Part shown: in pieces, positions 18,601 through 26,575 of the stretch | How the letters are laid out: the number at the start of each line of letters is the position of its first letter | Position numbering within the stretch: position 1 is the first letter of the stretch | DNA from: Ignavibacteriales bacterium | GTDB lineage: Bacteria; Bacteroidota; Ignavibacteria; UBA10030 | Assembly: GCA_026390595.1 (NCBI GenBank) | Contig: JAPLFQ010000023.1 | Location: 186,001 to 250,000 of the forward strand | Length of the DNA stretch: 64,000 bases | Direction of reading: 5' to 3' | Program-made: the position numbers and the translations under genes | Notes under the pieces: model-generated | Told to the model about the DNA's origin: nothing | Databases searched by the model: none | Seen by the model: the letters and a program-made list of their open reading frames with translations, nothing else

Positions 18601-19652
18601 TATGGTACCAACAACCTGATGATTTCATCTTTCTCGGCATCGAATCGCCCTTGAAGATGATCTATGGACTTCTCAGTTCGTATTTTAACTGGTTCATACC
18701 AGTATTTGCTTTCCTTCTTTCGCTTGTAGAAGCAAATATACGATTCGTGACCACTTGCATCCTTGTCATAATGAAGAAATGGAGAGAGACTAAAGCATTC
18801 TGTATCCCATCGAACAAAGAGTTGTTCATGCCCAAGATTCAAGACTAACGTTTTCTGAGCATCGACGAAGGGATACGAATCGTACTCCCGGTTGAGCGCG
18901 TGGCCATTAAATGATTCGCATCGACAGGTAGAAGAGTAGCTCTCAAAACGCAATATTTTGCAGTTCTCTAGAAATCTTGTTTTGGCTAGCATGCTTTCAA
19001 ACAAGGGAATGACTTGATTCAACTCGAAATCCGCTTGTTCTCGCGTTGGAGCAGCATGGTGGGAAATATCATTGCGGATGTCCTGTAATTGCAGCAGTTC
19101 ATCCAACAAAGACTCATCGATGCATTCACATTTAAAACCAAGGGAATTCCCTTTGCTGTGCTGGACGATAGCTTTGATGTTGTGAAGTTTTTGTTTGACC
19201 GCCTCAGACAGTACTCTATCGGTGTTGAAACTTGTATATGCAGGACTACCACTTGGACCAAGAGACACAAATATCTGAGACTCCTTCAAATCCACTTGTC
19301 TGTGCCGTACTTCACCCATAACCAGAGAATAGAGAACGTATACAATCGCTTCCCAACTGTCCTTCAAATGAAGTAGTTTCCGAACCGGATCAGTCCCTCC
19401 TTCACCTTTCTCCGATAAGCGGAAGTTATAGGCGATGCACGCAGGATAGGAGTCGAAAACAGATTGCTTAAGATCTTCAAGTTCCTGTTCAAGATATTCA
19501 CTGTATGCATCTTTATAAGATTCTTTCCCAAGTTCGAACAAAATACGGCTTCGTTGGAATGAGATATTCGCAATGTTTACGTCGCCTTCTTCGTCCAGCG
19601 ATTCATTGAACGATTGAAATTGAGGGTCTTCGTATTTTATATCTGTGCTCAT
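18600..19652 (-). CDS. HEPN-motif protein embedded in the type I RM operon, unknown
   Basis: This 350-residue protein belongs to no hsd subunit. A helical middle region (residues ~90-225) ends with '[20 protein letters not shown]', in which Arg193-Asn-x3-His198 matches the HEPN RNase motif (RX4-6H with a polar residue after Arg). The C-terminal third is beta-rich with Cys and aromatic residues ('[20 protein letters not shown]', '[19 protein letters not shown]') and could be a sensor or cyclic-signal fold; I cannot name it. Its ATG overlaps the hsdS stop by 4 bases and its stop overlaps the hsdR start, so it is made with the RM subunits. Base composition is AT-rich. By analogy with PrrC and RloC, HEPN anticodon nucleases found in hsd loci, a backup RNase is a reasonable guess, but no ATPase is present. 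Confidence 0.75.
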   Translation of the reverse strand: MSTDIKYEDPQFQSFNESLDEEGDVNIANISFQRSRILFELGKESYKDAYSEYLEQELEDLKQSVFDSYPACIAYNFRLSEKGEGGTDPVRKLLHLKDSWEAIVYVLYSLVMGEVRHRQVDLKESQIFVSLGPSGSPAYTSFNTDRVLSEAVKQKLHNIKAIVQHSKGNSLGFKCECIDESLLDELLQLQDIRNDISHHAAPTREQADFELNQVIPLFESMLAKTRFLENCKILRFESYSSTCRCESFNGHALNREYDSYPFVDAQKTLVLNLGHEQLFVRWDTECFSLSPFLHYDKDASGHESYICFYKRKKESKYWYEPVKIRTEKSIDHLQGRFDAEKDEIIRLLVP

Positions 19653-20869
19653 ACCTCAATCTCTCCGCACATCAATTTGGGAAGCAAATTGTCACGTATC
19701 TTGGTGAGAGAGCTAGACTGTTGTAGGTTTTCTTCAATAGTTGAAAACAAGGGTTCTATTATTGTATGATACTCTTTCATCGTCTGGCTATCGGGAATTG
19801 TCAACACAAGATTTTTCAGCAATTCCTGACTTATGTTTTGTTGTGCTGAACCAACAGCTCTCGAAATAAGGTCATCTCTGCTATTTTGTAGGAACTGAAA
19901 AACGAAAGTGAAAGGATTGCTGTCATTGGGTATAAAAGCGCAAATGGCTTGATTCGTTGTAGCTTCGTTGCTAACAATACCGATTTCTCCAACAGTAGCA
20001 CCGTACATTGCTACCAATACAGAGTGTTTTGGAATAAGCTTGGCTGCCGAATTCCTAAGCGCCTCATCAGTGATCTTTTCTTCTGTATCGATTACAAATG
20101 ATCCGTTTAATTCTTTCGATTTGACCCACTGGTTGATACCATTTTCGTAGTATTCATTTTGAGATCTAGAAGGAGTACCACCTGACGTGGTTTTGTACAT
20201 GTCTCCGAGCTTTCCCACTCTCCACCCCTTCGGTATCATCCCTAATTCACTTTCGATCATTTCGCCTGTGGCGCCCGGGAAGCGAAACTCCACGAACCAC
20301 TCCTTAAATATCTCCTGTGCAATTGCCTCAAGCGTCGCGTCGGTCTGGCGGTTGAGTTCGATCTTCTCGTCCAGCGAGCAGAGAATTGCGGCAACCCGAC
20401 GCTGGATGGGTAGATCAGGTACTACGAATTGAAGGTTCTCTAAATCTTTGCCACTGAAGTTGGCTTGAGCACTACCCAACCCAAGCTCAATTATTTGTGA
20501 ATTGTTTGCATTGTCGGTGATTAGATAATACAAGAAATCTTTGTCTGAGATACCCTCGACACTGTCTATCTTTGCGACACGTTGATTAACATACGCTACC
20601 ACATTTTCTTTGAATCTGCCGACCTTGCCAAGAGTTGCGCCCGTCATGGCAATCAAAATATCGTCTTGTGCGAGTTTGAAACGATCTAAACCAACGACTT
20701 TATCTGCGGAGATTCTCTGGCAATTAGTAAGATCAACTCTGGGCGGAGCTATTTCAGCGATTTTGACTACAGGAAATCCTTCAACCCCAAAATCATCACT
20801 CTTGAACGCGTATCCGGGTATTACTCTCGCAATATCTCCAAATCGTTTTTCTGTGAAGCTTACACTCAT
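19649..20869 (-). CDS. hsdS: Type I RM specificity subunit S
   Basis: HsdS recognises the bipartite DNA target and bridges M and R. The 406-residue product has two target-recognition domains: residues ~1-150 ('KRFGDIARVIPGYAFKSDDF', ending 'ENLQFVVPDLPIQRRVAAIL') and ~205-375 ('WRVGKLGDMYKTTSGGTPSR', ending 'LKNLVLTIPDSQTM'). Each is followed by a conserved coiled-coil spacer ('LDEKIELNRQTDATLEAIAQ', 'EENLQQSSSLTKIRDNLLP'). The ATG at 20869 overlaps the upstream PDDEXK gene stop as ATGA and has GAAGGGG upstream, so the in-frame codon 30 bases earlier is not used. Confidence 0.93.
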   Translation of the reverse strand: MSVSFTEKRFGDIARVIPGYAFKSDDFGVEGFPVVKIAEIAPPRVDLTNCQRISADKVVGLDRFKLAQDDILIAMTGATLGKVGRFKENVVAYVNQRVAKIDSVEGISDKDFLYYLITDNANNSQIIELGLGSAQANFSGKDLENLQFVVPDLPIQRRVAAILCSLDEKIELNRQTDATLEAIAQEIFKEWFVEFRFPGATGEMIESELGMIPKGWRVGKLGDMYKTTSGGTPSRSQNEYYENGINQWVKSKELNGSFVIDTEEKITDEALRNSAAKLIPKHSVLVAMYGATVGEIGIVSNEATTNQAICAFIPNDSNPFTFVFQFLQNSRDDLISRAVGSAQQNISQELLKNLVLTIPDSQTMKEYHTIIEPLFSTIEENLQQSSSLTKIRDNLLPKLMCGEIEV

Positions 20870-21978
20870 CGCTGATCCCCTTCCTTCTGTTCTGTCCAAT
20901 CCAGCAACTTTTGTTTCAATTCTTCTTTGGAAGGTAGGTAGAGCTGGTACTGTTTGGCAAAGATATTTGCTCCTTTCGGCAGTGTGATTTCCACAAGTGC
21001 GTCATGTTTCTTCTTGCAGAGAATAATTCCCACGGTCGGTTTTTCATCATCCGTCTTTATGTGGCGGTCGTAGTAATTTACATACATCTGCATTTGTCCG
21101 AGGTCCTGGTGTGTCAGCTTCCCGATTTTAAGATCTATCAGGACGTAACAACGCAGCAGCCGGTTGTAGAAGACCAGGTCGACAAAGAAATGATCTTCAT
21201 CAAACGTGAATCGTCTTTGGCGTGCTTCAAAGAGAAACCCTTTCCCCAGTTCGCGCAAGAATTTTCCAAGCTTATCAATAATGGCAGATTCAAGATCCGT
21301 CTCAGAATATGCAGCCCGTTCATCCAAACCGAGAAACTCAAGAATGTATGGTTCTTTGAGCACATCCTTCGGGTCTGCAATCTGCTGTCCGTGCCGCGCA
21401 AGTTTTCCGATTCCTGTTGTATTGCGGCTTGCAGCGAGGCGCTCAAATAAACCGGAATCGAACTGTCGTTTCAATTCCCGCAGAGACCAATTCTGGGACG
21501 CAGCTTCAATTTCATAGAAACGGCGTTCTTCTGTCCTTTTCACTCCGATCAGGAAAACATAATGAGACCACGAGAGTGGGAACGGAATGACCGGTGTCTT
21601 CGCGCTTACAGCAAGAGGAGATTTGTCGGATGGCGTCTCGGATTTCCGGCTTACCGACAATTTCCGAGACGGTGTCTCGGAAATGTTCGTTAGACTTCCG
21701 TAAATCAGATAGAACTTTCGCATGTTCGAGAGATTGTCTTCCGAGAAGCCACGTCCAAATTCCTTTGTCAGCGTAACCGAAAGTTGCTTCAGGACCGCTT
21801 TGCCATACTCCGCCCGCTTTTCCCCCTGCTGTTCGTGTTCGATAATTCTGTGCCCGATTTCAAAGCACGTGAGCACCTGAATGGTATCAACACTGCGGGC
21901 AACAGTTTGTCGGGCAGCGAGGATCAGCTCCCTGATCCGGCGCAACAGTATGGTGCTGTCGATTTTCTTAGATCTCAT
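20866..21978 (-). CDS. DUF1016 (YhcG-type) PD-(D/E)xK nuclease-domain protein in the RM operon
   Basis: The 370-residue protein starts with a helical DUF1016 N-terminal domain ('AEYGKAVLKQLSVTLTKEFG', 'FSEDNLSNMRKFYLIY') and ends with the PDDEXK-like core ('DEDHFFVDLVFYNRLLRCYV', 'LIDLKIGKLTHQDLGQMQMY'), near residues 255-300. YhcG homologues are often found with hsd genes or alone in defence islands; their role is not settled. Between the domains lies a Ser/Thr/Lys-rich insert ('SETPSRKLSVSRKSETPSDK') encoded by repeated DNA, including a perfect palindrome. The ATG at 21978 or a GTG five codons earlier may start it; neither has a good binding site. It is 4-base coupled to hsdS downstream. 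Confidence 0.88.
   Translation of the reverse strand: MRSKKIDSTILLRRIRELILAARQTVARSVDTIQVLTCFEIGHRIIEHEQQGEKRAEYGKAVLKQLSVTLTKEFGRGFSEDNLSNMRKFYLIYGSLTNISETPSRKLSVSRKSETPSDKSPLAVSAKTPVIPFPLSWSHYVFLIGVKRTEERRFYEIEAASQNWSLRELKRQFDSGLFERLAASRNTTGIGKLARHGQQIADPKDVLKEPYILEFLGLDERAAYSETDLESAIIDKLGKFLRELGKGFLFEARQRRFTFDEDHFFVDLVFYNRLLRCYVLIDLKIGKLTHQDLGQMQMYVNYYDRHIKTDDEKPTVGIILCKKKHDALVEITLPKGANIFAKQYQLYLPSKEELKQKLLDWTEQKEGDQR
21634..21698. repeat. Palindromic repeat inside the DUF1016 coding region
   Basis: Arms of 11 bases (21660-21670 and 21674-21684, ATTTCCGAGAC and its complement) around a 3-base centre make a perfect palindrome within the codons for 'SETPSRK'. A second, diverged copy of the TCCGAGAC word lies 39 bases away in frame and encodes 'SETPSDK'. 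A near copy of the palindrome occurs outside the gene at 22142-22166. Confidence 0.7.
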
Positions 21979-22037
21979 AGACTGCCCGACCACGTCAACA
22001 GCTTGTTGGCTTTTTTTTCTCCGAACGGCAATTGCGA

Positions 22038-22072
22038 AACAACCTGTTTCGTCAATTGGGCAACAGGTTGTT
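22038..22072. repeat. Inverted repeat between hsdM and the DUF1016 gene
   Basis: AACAACCTGTT (22038-22048) and its exact complement (22062-22072) enclose 13 bases. A smaller nested palindrome (CGAAAC / GTTTCG, 22035-22051) overlaps it. There is no T-run, so it is not a classical terminator. It could be an operator or a repeat element in the ~195-base gap that separates hsdM from the rest of the operon. Confidence 0.5.
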
Positions 22073-22141
22073 ACCTAATTGCATCGAATGCTTATCAAAG
22101 GTGAACACTTATTTTCTTGCAGGTTCTTTGTCCATACACTA

Positions 22142-22166
22142 ATTTCCCAGACAGCGTCTCGGAAAT
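22142..22166. repeat. Second copy of the TTTCCGAGAC-type palindrome, just downstream of hsdM
   Basis: Eleven-base arms with one mismatch (22142-22152, 22156-22166). The right arm and the next few bases are identical to the copy within the DUF1016 gene (GTCTCGGAAATGTTC). It lies 8 bases after the hsdM stop. Confidence 0.65.
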
Positions 22167-22173
22167 GTTCTTT

Positions 22174-23700
22174 TCAGAACTCATAACCGATGCTTTTGAG
22201 GTTGCTCCGAATGGTTGTTTCCAGTTCGCTGCTTTTTGTAAACTGTTCAGCCAGTTTTGTCGTCAGGGCGTTCATCTTCTCTTCAAACGGGATGCCATCA
22301 TCGACCTCTTCTTCTGTGCCGACATAACGTCCGGGCATCAAGACGTATCCGTTCTTCTCGCTTCTGATTTCTTCGATTGTAGCAGACTTGCAGAATCCGG
22401 CTTTGTCCTGGTACTTACCCTCTCTGTTCCGCCAGGCATGATATGTTTGAGCGATCAGAGCAATGTCGTCGTCGGTGAATTCTTTATTCCGCCTGTTGAT
22501 CATCGTGCCAAGCTTGCGGGCATCGATGAAGAGAATCTCGTTTGACCGGTTACGGAATTTATGATTGGTTTTGTTGCGCGCCAAAAACCAGAGACAGGCA
22601 GGGATCATCGTGTTGTAGAATAATTGCGCAGGGAGCGCTACCATACAGTCGATCAAGCCGGCTTCGATCATGTTCTTACGAATGTCACCTTCACCGCCGG
22701 AATTACTATTCATGCTTCCATTGGCGAGCACAATACCTGCCGTTCCGTTGGGGCTGAGCTTGTGCGCAAAATGCTGAAGCCAGGCGTAATTGGCATTTCC
22801 GACAGGCGGAATACCATATTTCCAGCGTTTATCATCACGCAGTTGTTCTCCATTCCAATCACTCACATTGAAAGGCGGGTTAGCGAGAACAAAGTCCATT
22901 TTCTGATCTGGGTGTTTGTCGACCAAGAATGTATCGCCCAATTCCAATTTTGCATCGATACCGCGGATGGCGAGATTCATCTTGGCAAGGCGCAGTGTCG
23001 TCGGGTTCGATTCTTGACCGAAGATTGAAAGGTCTTTGATGTTTCCCCGGTGATTGAGGACAAATTTTTCACTCTGCACAAACATTCCGCCGCTACCACA
23101 GCAACCGTCGTATACTCGACCGTTGAACGGTTCCAGCATTTCGACCAGTAATTTCACTATGCTTTGTGGTGTCCAGAACTGCCCACCTTTCTTCCCTTCA
23201 GCATCTGCGAACTGTCCGAGGAAGTATTCGTAGACCCGACCAAGCAAGTCCTGGGATTTGTGGGCGTCTTGTTTGAAGCCGATGGTGCCGATAAGATCGA
23301 TTAACTCTCCTAAGCGTTGCTTGTTCAGTTCGGGGTCAGCGTATATCTTTGGAAGTATGTTCTTCAAAGGCGGATTGATTTTCTCAATTGCCTCCATTGC
23401 GTTATCAATCAATTTCCCAATTTCGGGTTGCTTGGCCCGATCCTGCAAATACTGCCAACGTGCTTTTTCCGGCACGAAGAAAATATTGTGAGCAAGGTAT
23501 TCATCAGGATCTTCCGGGTCTGCTCCGGATTCTTCCGTCTCAAGCTGAAGCTCATGATGTAACTCTTCGAACGCATCAGAAATGTACTTGAGAAAGATCA
23601 AGCCCAAAACAATGTGCTTGTACTCCGCTGCATCCATATTCGAGCGCATTTTGTCCGCAGCAGCCCAAAGGGCTTTTTCGAGCTCGTTATTGTCAGCCAT
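22174..23700 (-). CDS. hsdM: Type I RM methyltransferase subunit M
   Basis: HsdM methylates adenine N6 within the target, with two copies per complex. The 508-residue protein has the helical N-terminal domain ('[33 protein letters not shown]'), the AdoMet motif I '[14 protein letters not shown]' near residue 195 and the catalytic motif IV 'NPPFN' near 275. The C-terminal helical tail that contacts HsdS is complete. A GGAG site lies 7 bases before the ATG. It is the first gene of the RM operon, and the island between priA and hpnE is visibly richer in A+T than both flanks, which suggests acquisition by transfer. Confidence 0.95.
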   Translation of the reverse strand: MADNNELEKALWAAADKMRSNMDAAEYKHIVLGLIFLKYISDAFEELHHELQLETEESGADPEDPDEYLAHNIFFVPEKARWQYLQDRAKQPEIGKLIDNAMEAIEKINPPLKNILPKIYADPELNKQRLGELIDLIGTIGFKQDAHKSQDLLGRVYEYFLGQFADAEGKKGGQFWTPQSIVKLLVEMLEPFNGRVYDGCCGSGGMFVQSEKFVLNHRGNIKDLSIFGQESNPTTLRLAKMNLAIRGIDAKLELGDTFLVDKHPDQKMDFVLANPPFNVSDWNGEQLRDDKRWKYGIPPVGNANYAWLQHFAHKLSPNGTAGIVLANGSMNSNSGGEGDIRKNMIEAGLIDCMVALPAQLFYNTMIPACLWFLARNKTNHKFRNRSNEILFIDARKLGTMINRRNKEFTDDDIALIAQTYHAWRNREGKYQDKAGFCKSATIEEIRSEKNGYVLMPGRYVGTEEEVDDGIPFEEKMNALTTKLAEQFTKSSELETTIRSNLKSIGYEF

Positions 23701-23828
23701 TCATTTCTCCAGATACTTGAATCAATATTGCTCAATAATATCACATTTTCAGAAAACTTGCCGCGCTCTGTAAGCTAACTTCTCGAACATCGTCACCACC
23801 ATAGAAATGGTGGCCGTCAATCCGACAG

Positions 23829-25175
23829 TCACCTTCTCAATATTTTCGCCACCTCTTCCGCAGCCTTCCTTCCGCTTAAGACCGCTCCCTCAATTGTCGC
23901 CGGATATCCGGTATTGGTCCAATCTCCCGCCAGAAAAAGATTCCGGAATTGTGTCGCACTTGAAGGACGGTGAGTCTCCGCGTCAGGCCGGGGCGAAAAT
24001 GTTGCACGCTTCTCTTTGATGACGAGCGAATGGACAAGCACCGCATCCCGGACGGCCGGGAGTGCAGCGGAAAGGTCCTTGAGCGCCGCCCTGACGAGCT
24101 CAGCGGAATCGAGGAGTATGAGCGATGCAGCTCCGCTGATGACGAGTGAAATATATTGGCGTGAGGCGGTGCTGGAGCCGTAAATCTTCGATTTGTTGAA
24201 CACCCAGTGGATACGCGAATCGAGGAGTGCCACGAAATCCTGCTCCATAACCATTCGGTCGAACCAGAGGTTGATCGTCACAATAGGGGATGATTGGAGA
24301 TGGCCGTTGACATTCCATCCCTGCCTTCCTGCGGCCCCCGAGAACAACGGCGATGCTGCATACCAGGGAATTGCGCTGACAAAGGCCTGCGCTTCACGAA
24401 TGCGTCCGTCCGAACTGCGGACTCCCCGCAACCGATCCCCGTCGAACAAGCTCTCATCGACTCCGCAATTCACGATCACCTCACCCCCCCGTGACCGGAT
24501 AAAATCGACACATGGATCGACAAAGAGCTGCGTCAATCCTGTCCGCGGCACGAGGAACGACGAGTTTTCCCTTCTGCCGAGGAATGCACTCCTCAGCACC
24601 CTGTAGAAAAGAAGGGCTGAGACATCTTTCGGATCATCATTCAGACTCCCGATCGCAAGTATGTCCCACAAGTACTTCTTGTTTTCGTCTGATTGCCCCA
24701 GTTGATCCAGCCATTGGTGCACAGTGAGCGAAGCGATCGTCGGTTCAATGCGCTGGGGATCCTTGCGGATCTCGAGGCCTACTCTCAGCAGCTTCAGGCG
24801 GTCAATCACAGAAAGATTGTTCAGCCGGAGCAGTCCCGCGAGCAAATGGAAGGGGGCGGGAAGTGGTGGACAATGCAGGGACGAGCGGCCGCGTACCGGG
24901 TGAAGAAAGTCGATATGCAGGTTCGCCTGGAGCGCAGCAAGGTGATCCGAACCAATCATCGAAAGGAGCCACCGCGTCGCGTGATAGCATCCCATCATGA
25001 GGTGCTGACCGTTGTCGACGACATCACCCGTTTTCTCGTCGACAAACGAATACGTTCGTCCGCCGAGGTGCGGTCGCTGCTCGAGCACAAGCACGGAGAT
25101 TCCACGCGACGAAAGATCCACCGCCGCACTGAGTCCGGCAAGGCCGCCGCCGATGATGAGGGTATCAACACCCAT
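23829..25175 (-). CDS. hpnE: Hydroxysqualene dehydroxylase (HpnE)
   Basis: HpnE reduces hydroxysqualene to squalene, the last step of the bacterial HpnCDE route. The 448-residue FAD enzyme opens with the Rossmann signature 'LIIGGGLAGLSAAVDLSSRG' (residues ~6-25) and 'EQRPHLGGRTYSF'. The C-terminal flavin motif 'NLFLAGDWTNTGYPATIEGAVLSGRKAAE' is typical of amine-oxidase-like desaturases. It follows hpnC and hpnD on the same strand, separated from hpnD by the broken four-helix-bundle element. No squalene-hopene cyclase lies in the window, so the end product (squalene or hopanoid) is open. Confidence 0.92.
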   Translation of the reverse strand: MGVDTLIIGGGLAGLSAAVDLSSRGISVLVLEQRPHLGGRTYSFVDEKTGDVVDNGQHLMMGCYHATRWLLSMIGSDHLAALQANLHIDFLHPVRGRSSLHCPPLPAPFHLLAGLLRLNNLSVIDRLKLLRVGLEIRKDPQRIEPTIASLTVHQWLDQLGQSDENKKYLWDILAIGSLNDDPKDVSALLFYRVLRSAFLGRRENSSFLVPRTGLTQLFVDPCVDFIRSRGGEVIVNCGVDESLFDGDRLRGVRSSDGRIREAQAFVSAIPWYAASPLFSGAAGRQGWNVNGHLQSSPIVTINLWFDRMVMEQDFVALLDSRIHWVFNKSKIYGSSTASRQYISLVISGAASLILLDSAELVRAALKDLSAALPAVRDAVLVHSLVIKEKRATFSPRPDAETHRPSSATQFRNLFLAGDWTNTGYPATIEGAVLSGRKAAEEVAKILRR

Positions 25176-25188
25176 GGAAAGTCACATG

Positions 25189-25226
25189 ATTTCGGAATGC
25201 GAAATGACAAATGCGAATTGGGAGGT
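25189..25226. repeat. Left heptamer-type repeat flanking the four-helix-bundle gene (hpn locus)
   Basis: Four successive 7-base units (GGAATGC, GAAATGA, CAAATGC, GAATTGG) run from 25194 to 25221. The 33-base stretch 25189-25221 matches 25600-25632 on the other side of the gene at 28 positions, in direct orientation. Confidence 0.65.
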
Positions 25227-25581
25227 TCACGTTTTCCTTTTGGCCGTCTTTCCAGAAGCAGTGAAAATTGCGGTCAGTTCTTTTGCCTCTTCGATCAGAC
25301 CCGTGATTTCACCTGCCCGTATCGGGATCTGTTCAAGGAGCAGCTCCAGCCAATACTGGGTTTCATCGGCTATCTTCTTCGACGATAGTAATCTTCGAAA
25401 CAAAATCAGCTCTTGATCGAGCCCGGCATGCGGCCCGGTAATTCGCTCCCACAGACGTCGCTGCTTTGGCAAGTTGTTTCGTCAAGATGTCTTCTGTTCT
25501 CCCTCTCTGCACCGAATTGACAAACCGAAGAATGCGGAGAGCAAACTCTTTCGTGCGCTTTTTCAGGTCTTCAGGATTCAA
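25227..25581 (-). pseudogene. Four-helix-bundle protein (23S rRNA IVS / S23 type), frameshifted
   Basis: Two overlapping frames together make one TIGR02436-type protein. The upstream frame gives 'MNPEDLKKRTKEFALRILRF', 'SVGANYRAACRARSRADF' and 'IVEED', then hits a stop. The downstream frame carries on with 'ADETQYWLELLLEQIPI' and 'GLIEEAKELTAIFTASGKT'. An extra base near 25370-25378, in the run GAAGAAGATAGCC, explains the break. Family members are compact four-helix bundles first found inside intervening sequences of 23S rRNA genes, and the DGR protein Avd is related. It sits inside the hpn operon between hpnD and hpnE and is bracketed by heptamer repeats. Either a true decayed copy or a sequencing error. 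Confidence 0.8.
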
Positions 25582-25599
25582 ATCACGATCTCACGTACA

Positions 25600-25675
25600 A
25601 TTTCGAATTGCGAAAGGAGAATTGCGAATTGGTTTGCACCGGAACTCCACAATCCGAAATCAACAGTGCGCAATG
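25600..25675. repeat. Right heptamer-type repeat flanking the four-helix-bundle gene (hpn locus)
   Basis: Units GAATTGC, GAAAGGA, GAATTGC, GAATTGG run in 7-base register from 25605 to 25632 and continue as weaker units (CGGAACT, CCACAAT, CCGAAAT) almost to the hpnD stop. The first 33 bases are a direct repeat of the left flank. Confidence 0.6.
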
Positions 25676-25678
25676 CTT

Positions 25679-26569
25679 TCAGGCTGGCAATTCTGTCCGG
25701 ATGAACCGGTGGAAGTTCTTCGGGAGTTTGTTCCGGAGGCGAAGCATCATCGCCACGAGGAACTTGACGGGCGAGCCGAGGCGGATACGTTTTGAGAACA
25801 CATCGTAATTCGCTCGTTCAATGCGGAGCAGCAACAGGTAGTAAATGTTTCCCATGGCCCGCGCTGCGGTAAACAACGGCTTGTCATCTTCTGCGAGACA
25901 GCTCTTTGCCGAGCGGTAGTACTCATGCGCCCGCTCGCATTCGAATCTCATCAATGCGCGGAACCGATCGTTGTACACAGAGTTCATCAGCTCTTCTTCC
26001 GAGTACCCGAACCGCTGGAGATCTTCTTTGGGAAGATAGATCCTACCCTTCTTCGCATCAGTCTTGATATCGCGCAAGATGTTCGTCAGCTGAAGCGCAA
26101 TACCGAGATTGACCGCGTACTGTTTCGTCTGCTCATGATGATACCCGAATACTTCGGCGCAGATGAGGCCGACCGTGGATGCCGCGCGGTAGCAATATTG
26201 CTCAAGCTCCCCGAACGTCTCGTAGCGGTTCTTCACAAGGTCCATCTCCATTCCCTTCAGAAGATCGAGGAAATGGTGAGTCGGGATGTGAAATTTCTGG
26301 ATGACGCTGACGAGCCTGTTCAGGATTGCGAAACGGGAAACGCCCTGGAGGGCAAGCTGCAATTCGTTCGTCCACACGAGAAGGCGGCGGTACTTTTCTT
26401 TGACATCTGCCTCTTCATCAACGATATCATCAGAGTACCGGCAGAAAGCATAGATCGTTTCGATCGCCTCTCGTTTCGGCGGGGGGAGAAAGAGGATCGG
26501 CAGCAGAAAGTTGCTTTTCCGCGTCGCTTCCAGATCGGGAAGAGCTATGTCGGCGGTGTGTGCTGCCAC
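25679..26569 (-). CDS. hpnD: Presqualene diphosphate synthase (HpnD)
   Basis: HpnD condenses two farnesyl diphosphates to presqualene diphosphate. The 296-residue trans-isoprenyl synthase has the first Asp-rich motif 'YSDDIVDEEAD' at residues 46-55 and the second in 'QLTNILRDIKTDAKKGRIYLP' near 160-180, plus 'NRYETFGELEQYCYRAASTVG'. Those features place it with HpnD rather than phytoene synthase, and the hpnC and hpnE neighbours support this. Its start is 6 bases after the hpnC stop, consistent with one operon. Confidence 0.9.
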   Translation of the reverse strand: MAAHTADIALPDLEATRKSNFLLPILFLPPPKREAIETIYAFCRYSDDIVDEEADVKEKYRRLLVWTNELQLALQGVSRFAILNRLVSVIQKFHIPTHHFLDLLKGMEMDLVKNRYETFGELEQYCYRAASTVGLICAEVFGYHHEQTKQYAVNLGIALQLTNILRDIKTDAKKGRIYLPKEDLQRFGYSEEELMNSVYNDRFRALMRFECERAHEYYRSAKSCLAEDDKPLFTAARAMGNIYYLLLLRIERANYDVFSKRIRLGSPVKFLVAMMLRLRNKLPKNFHRFIRTELPA

Positions 26570-26575
26570 AGAGAA

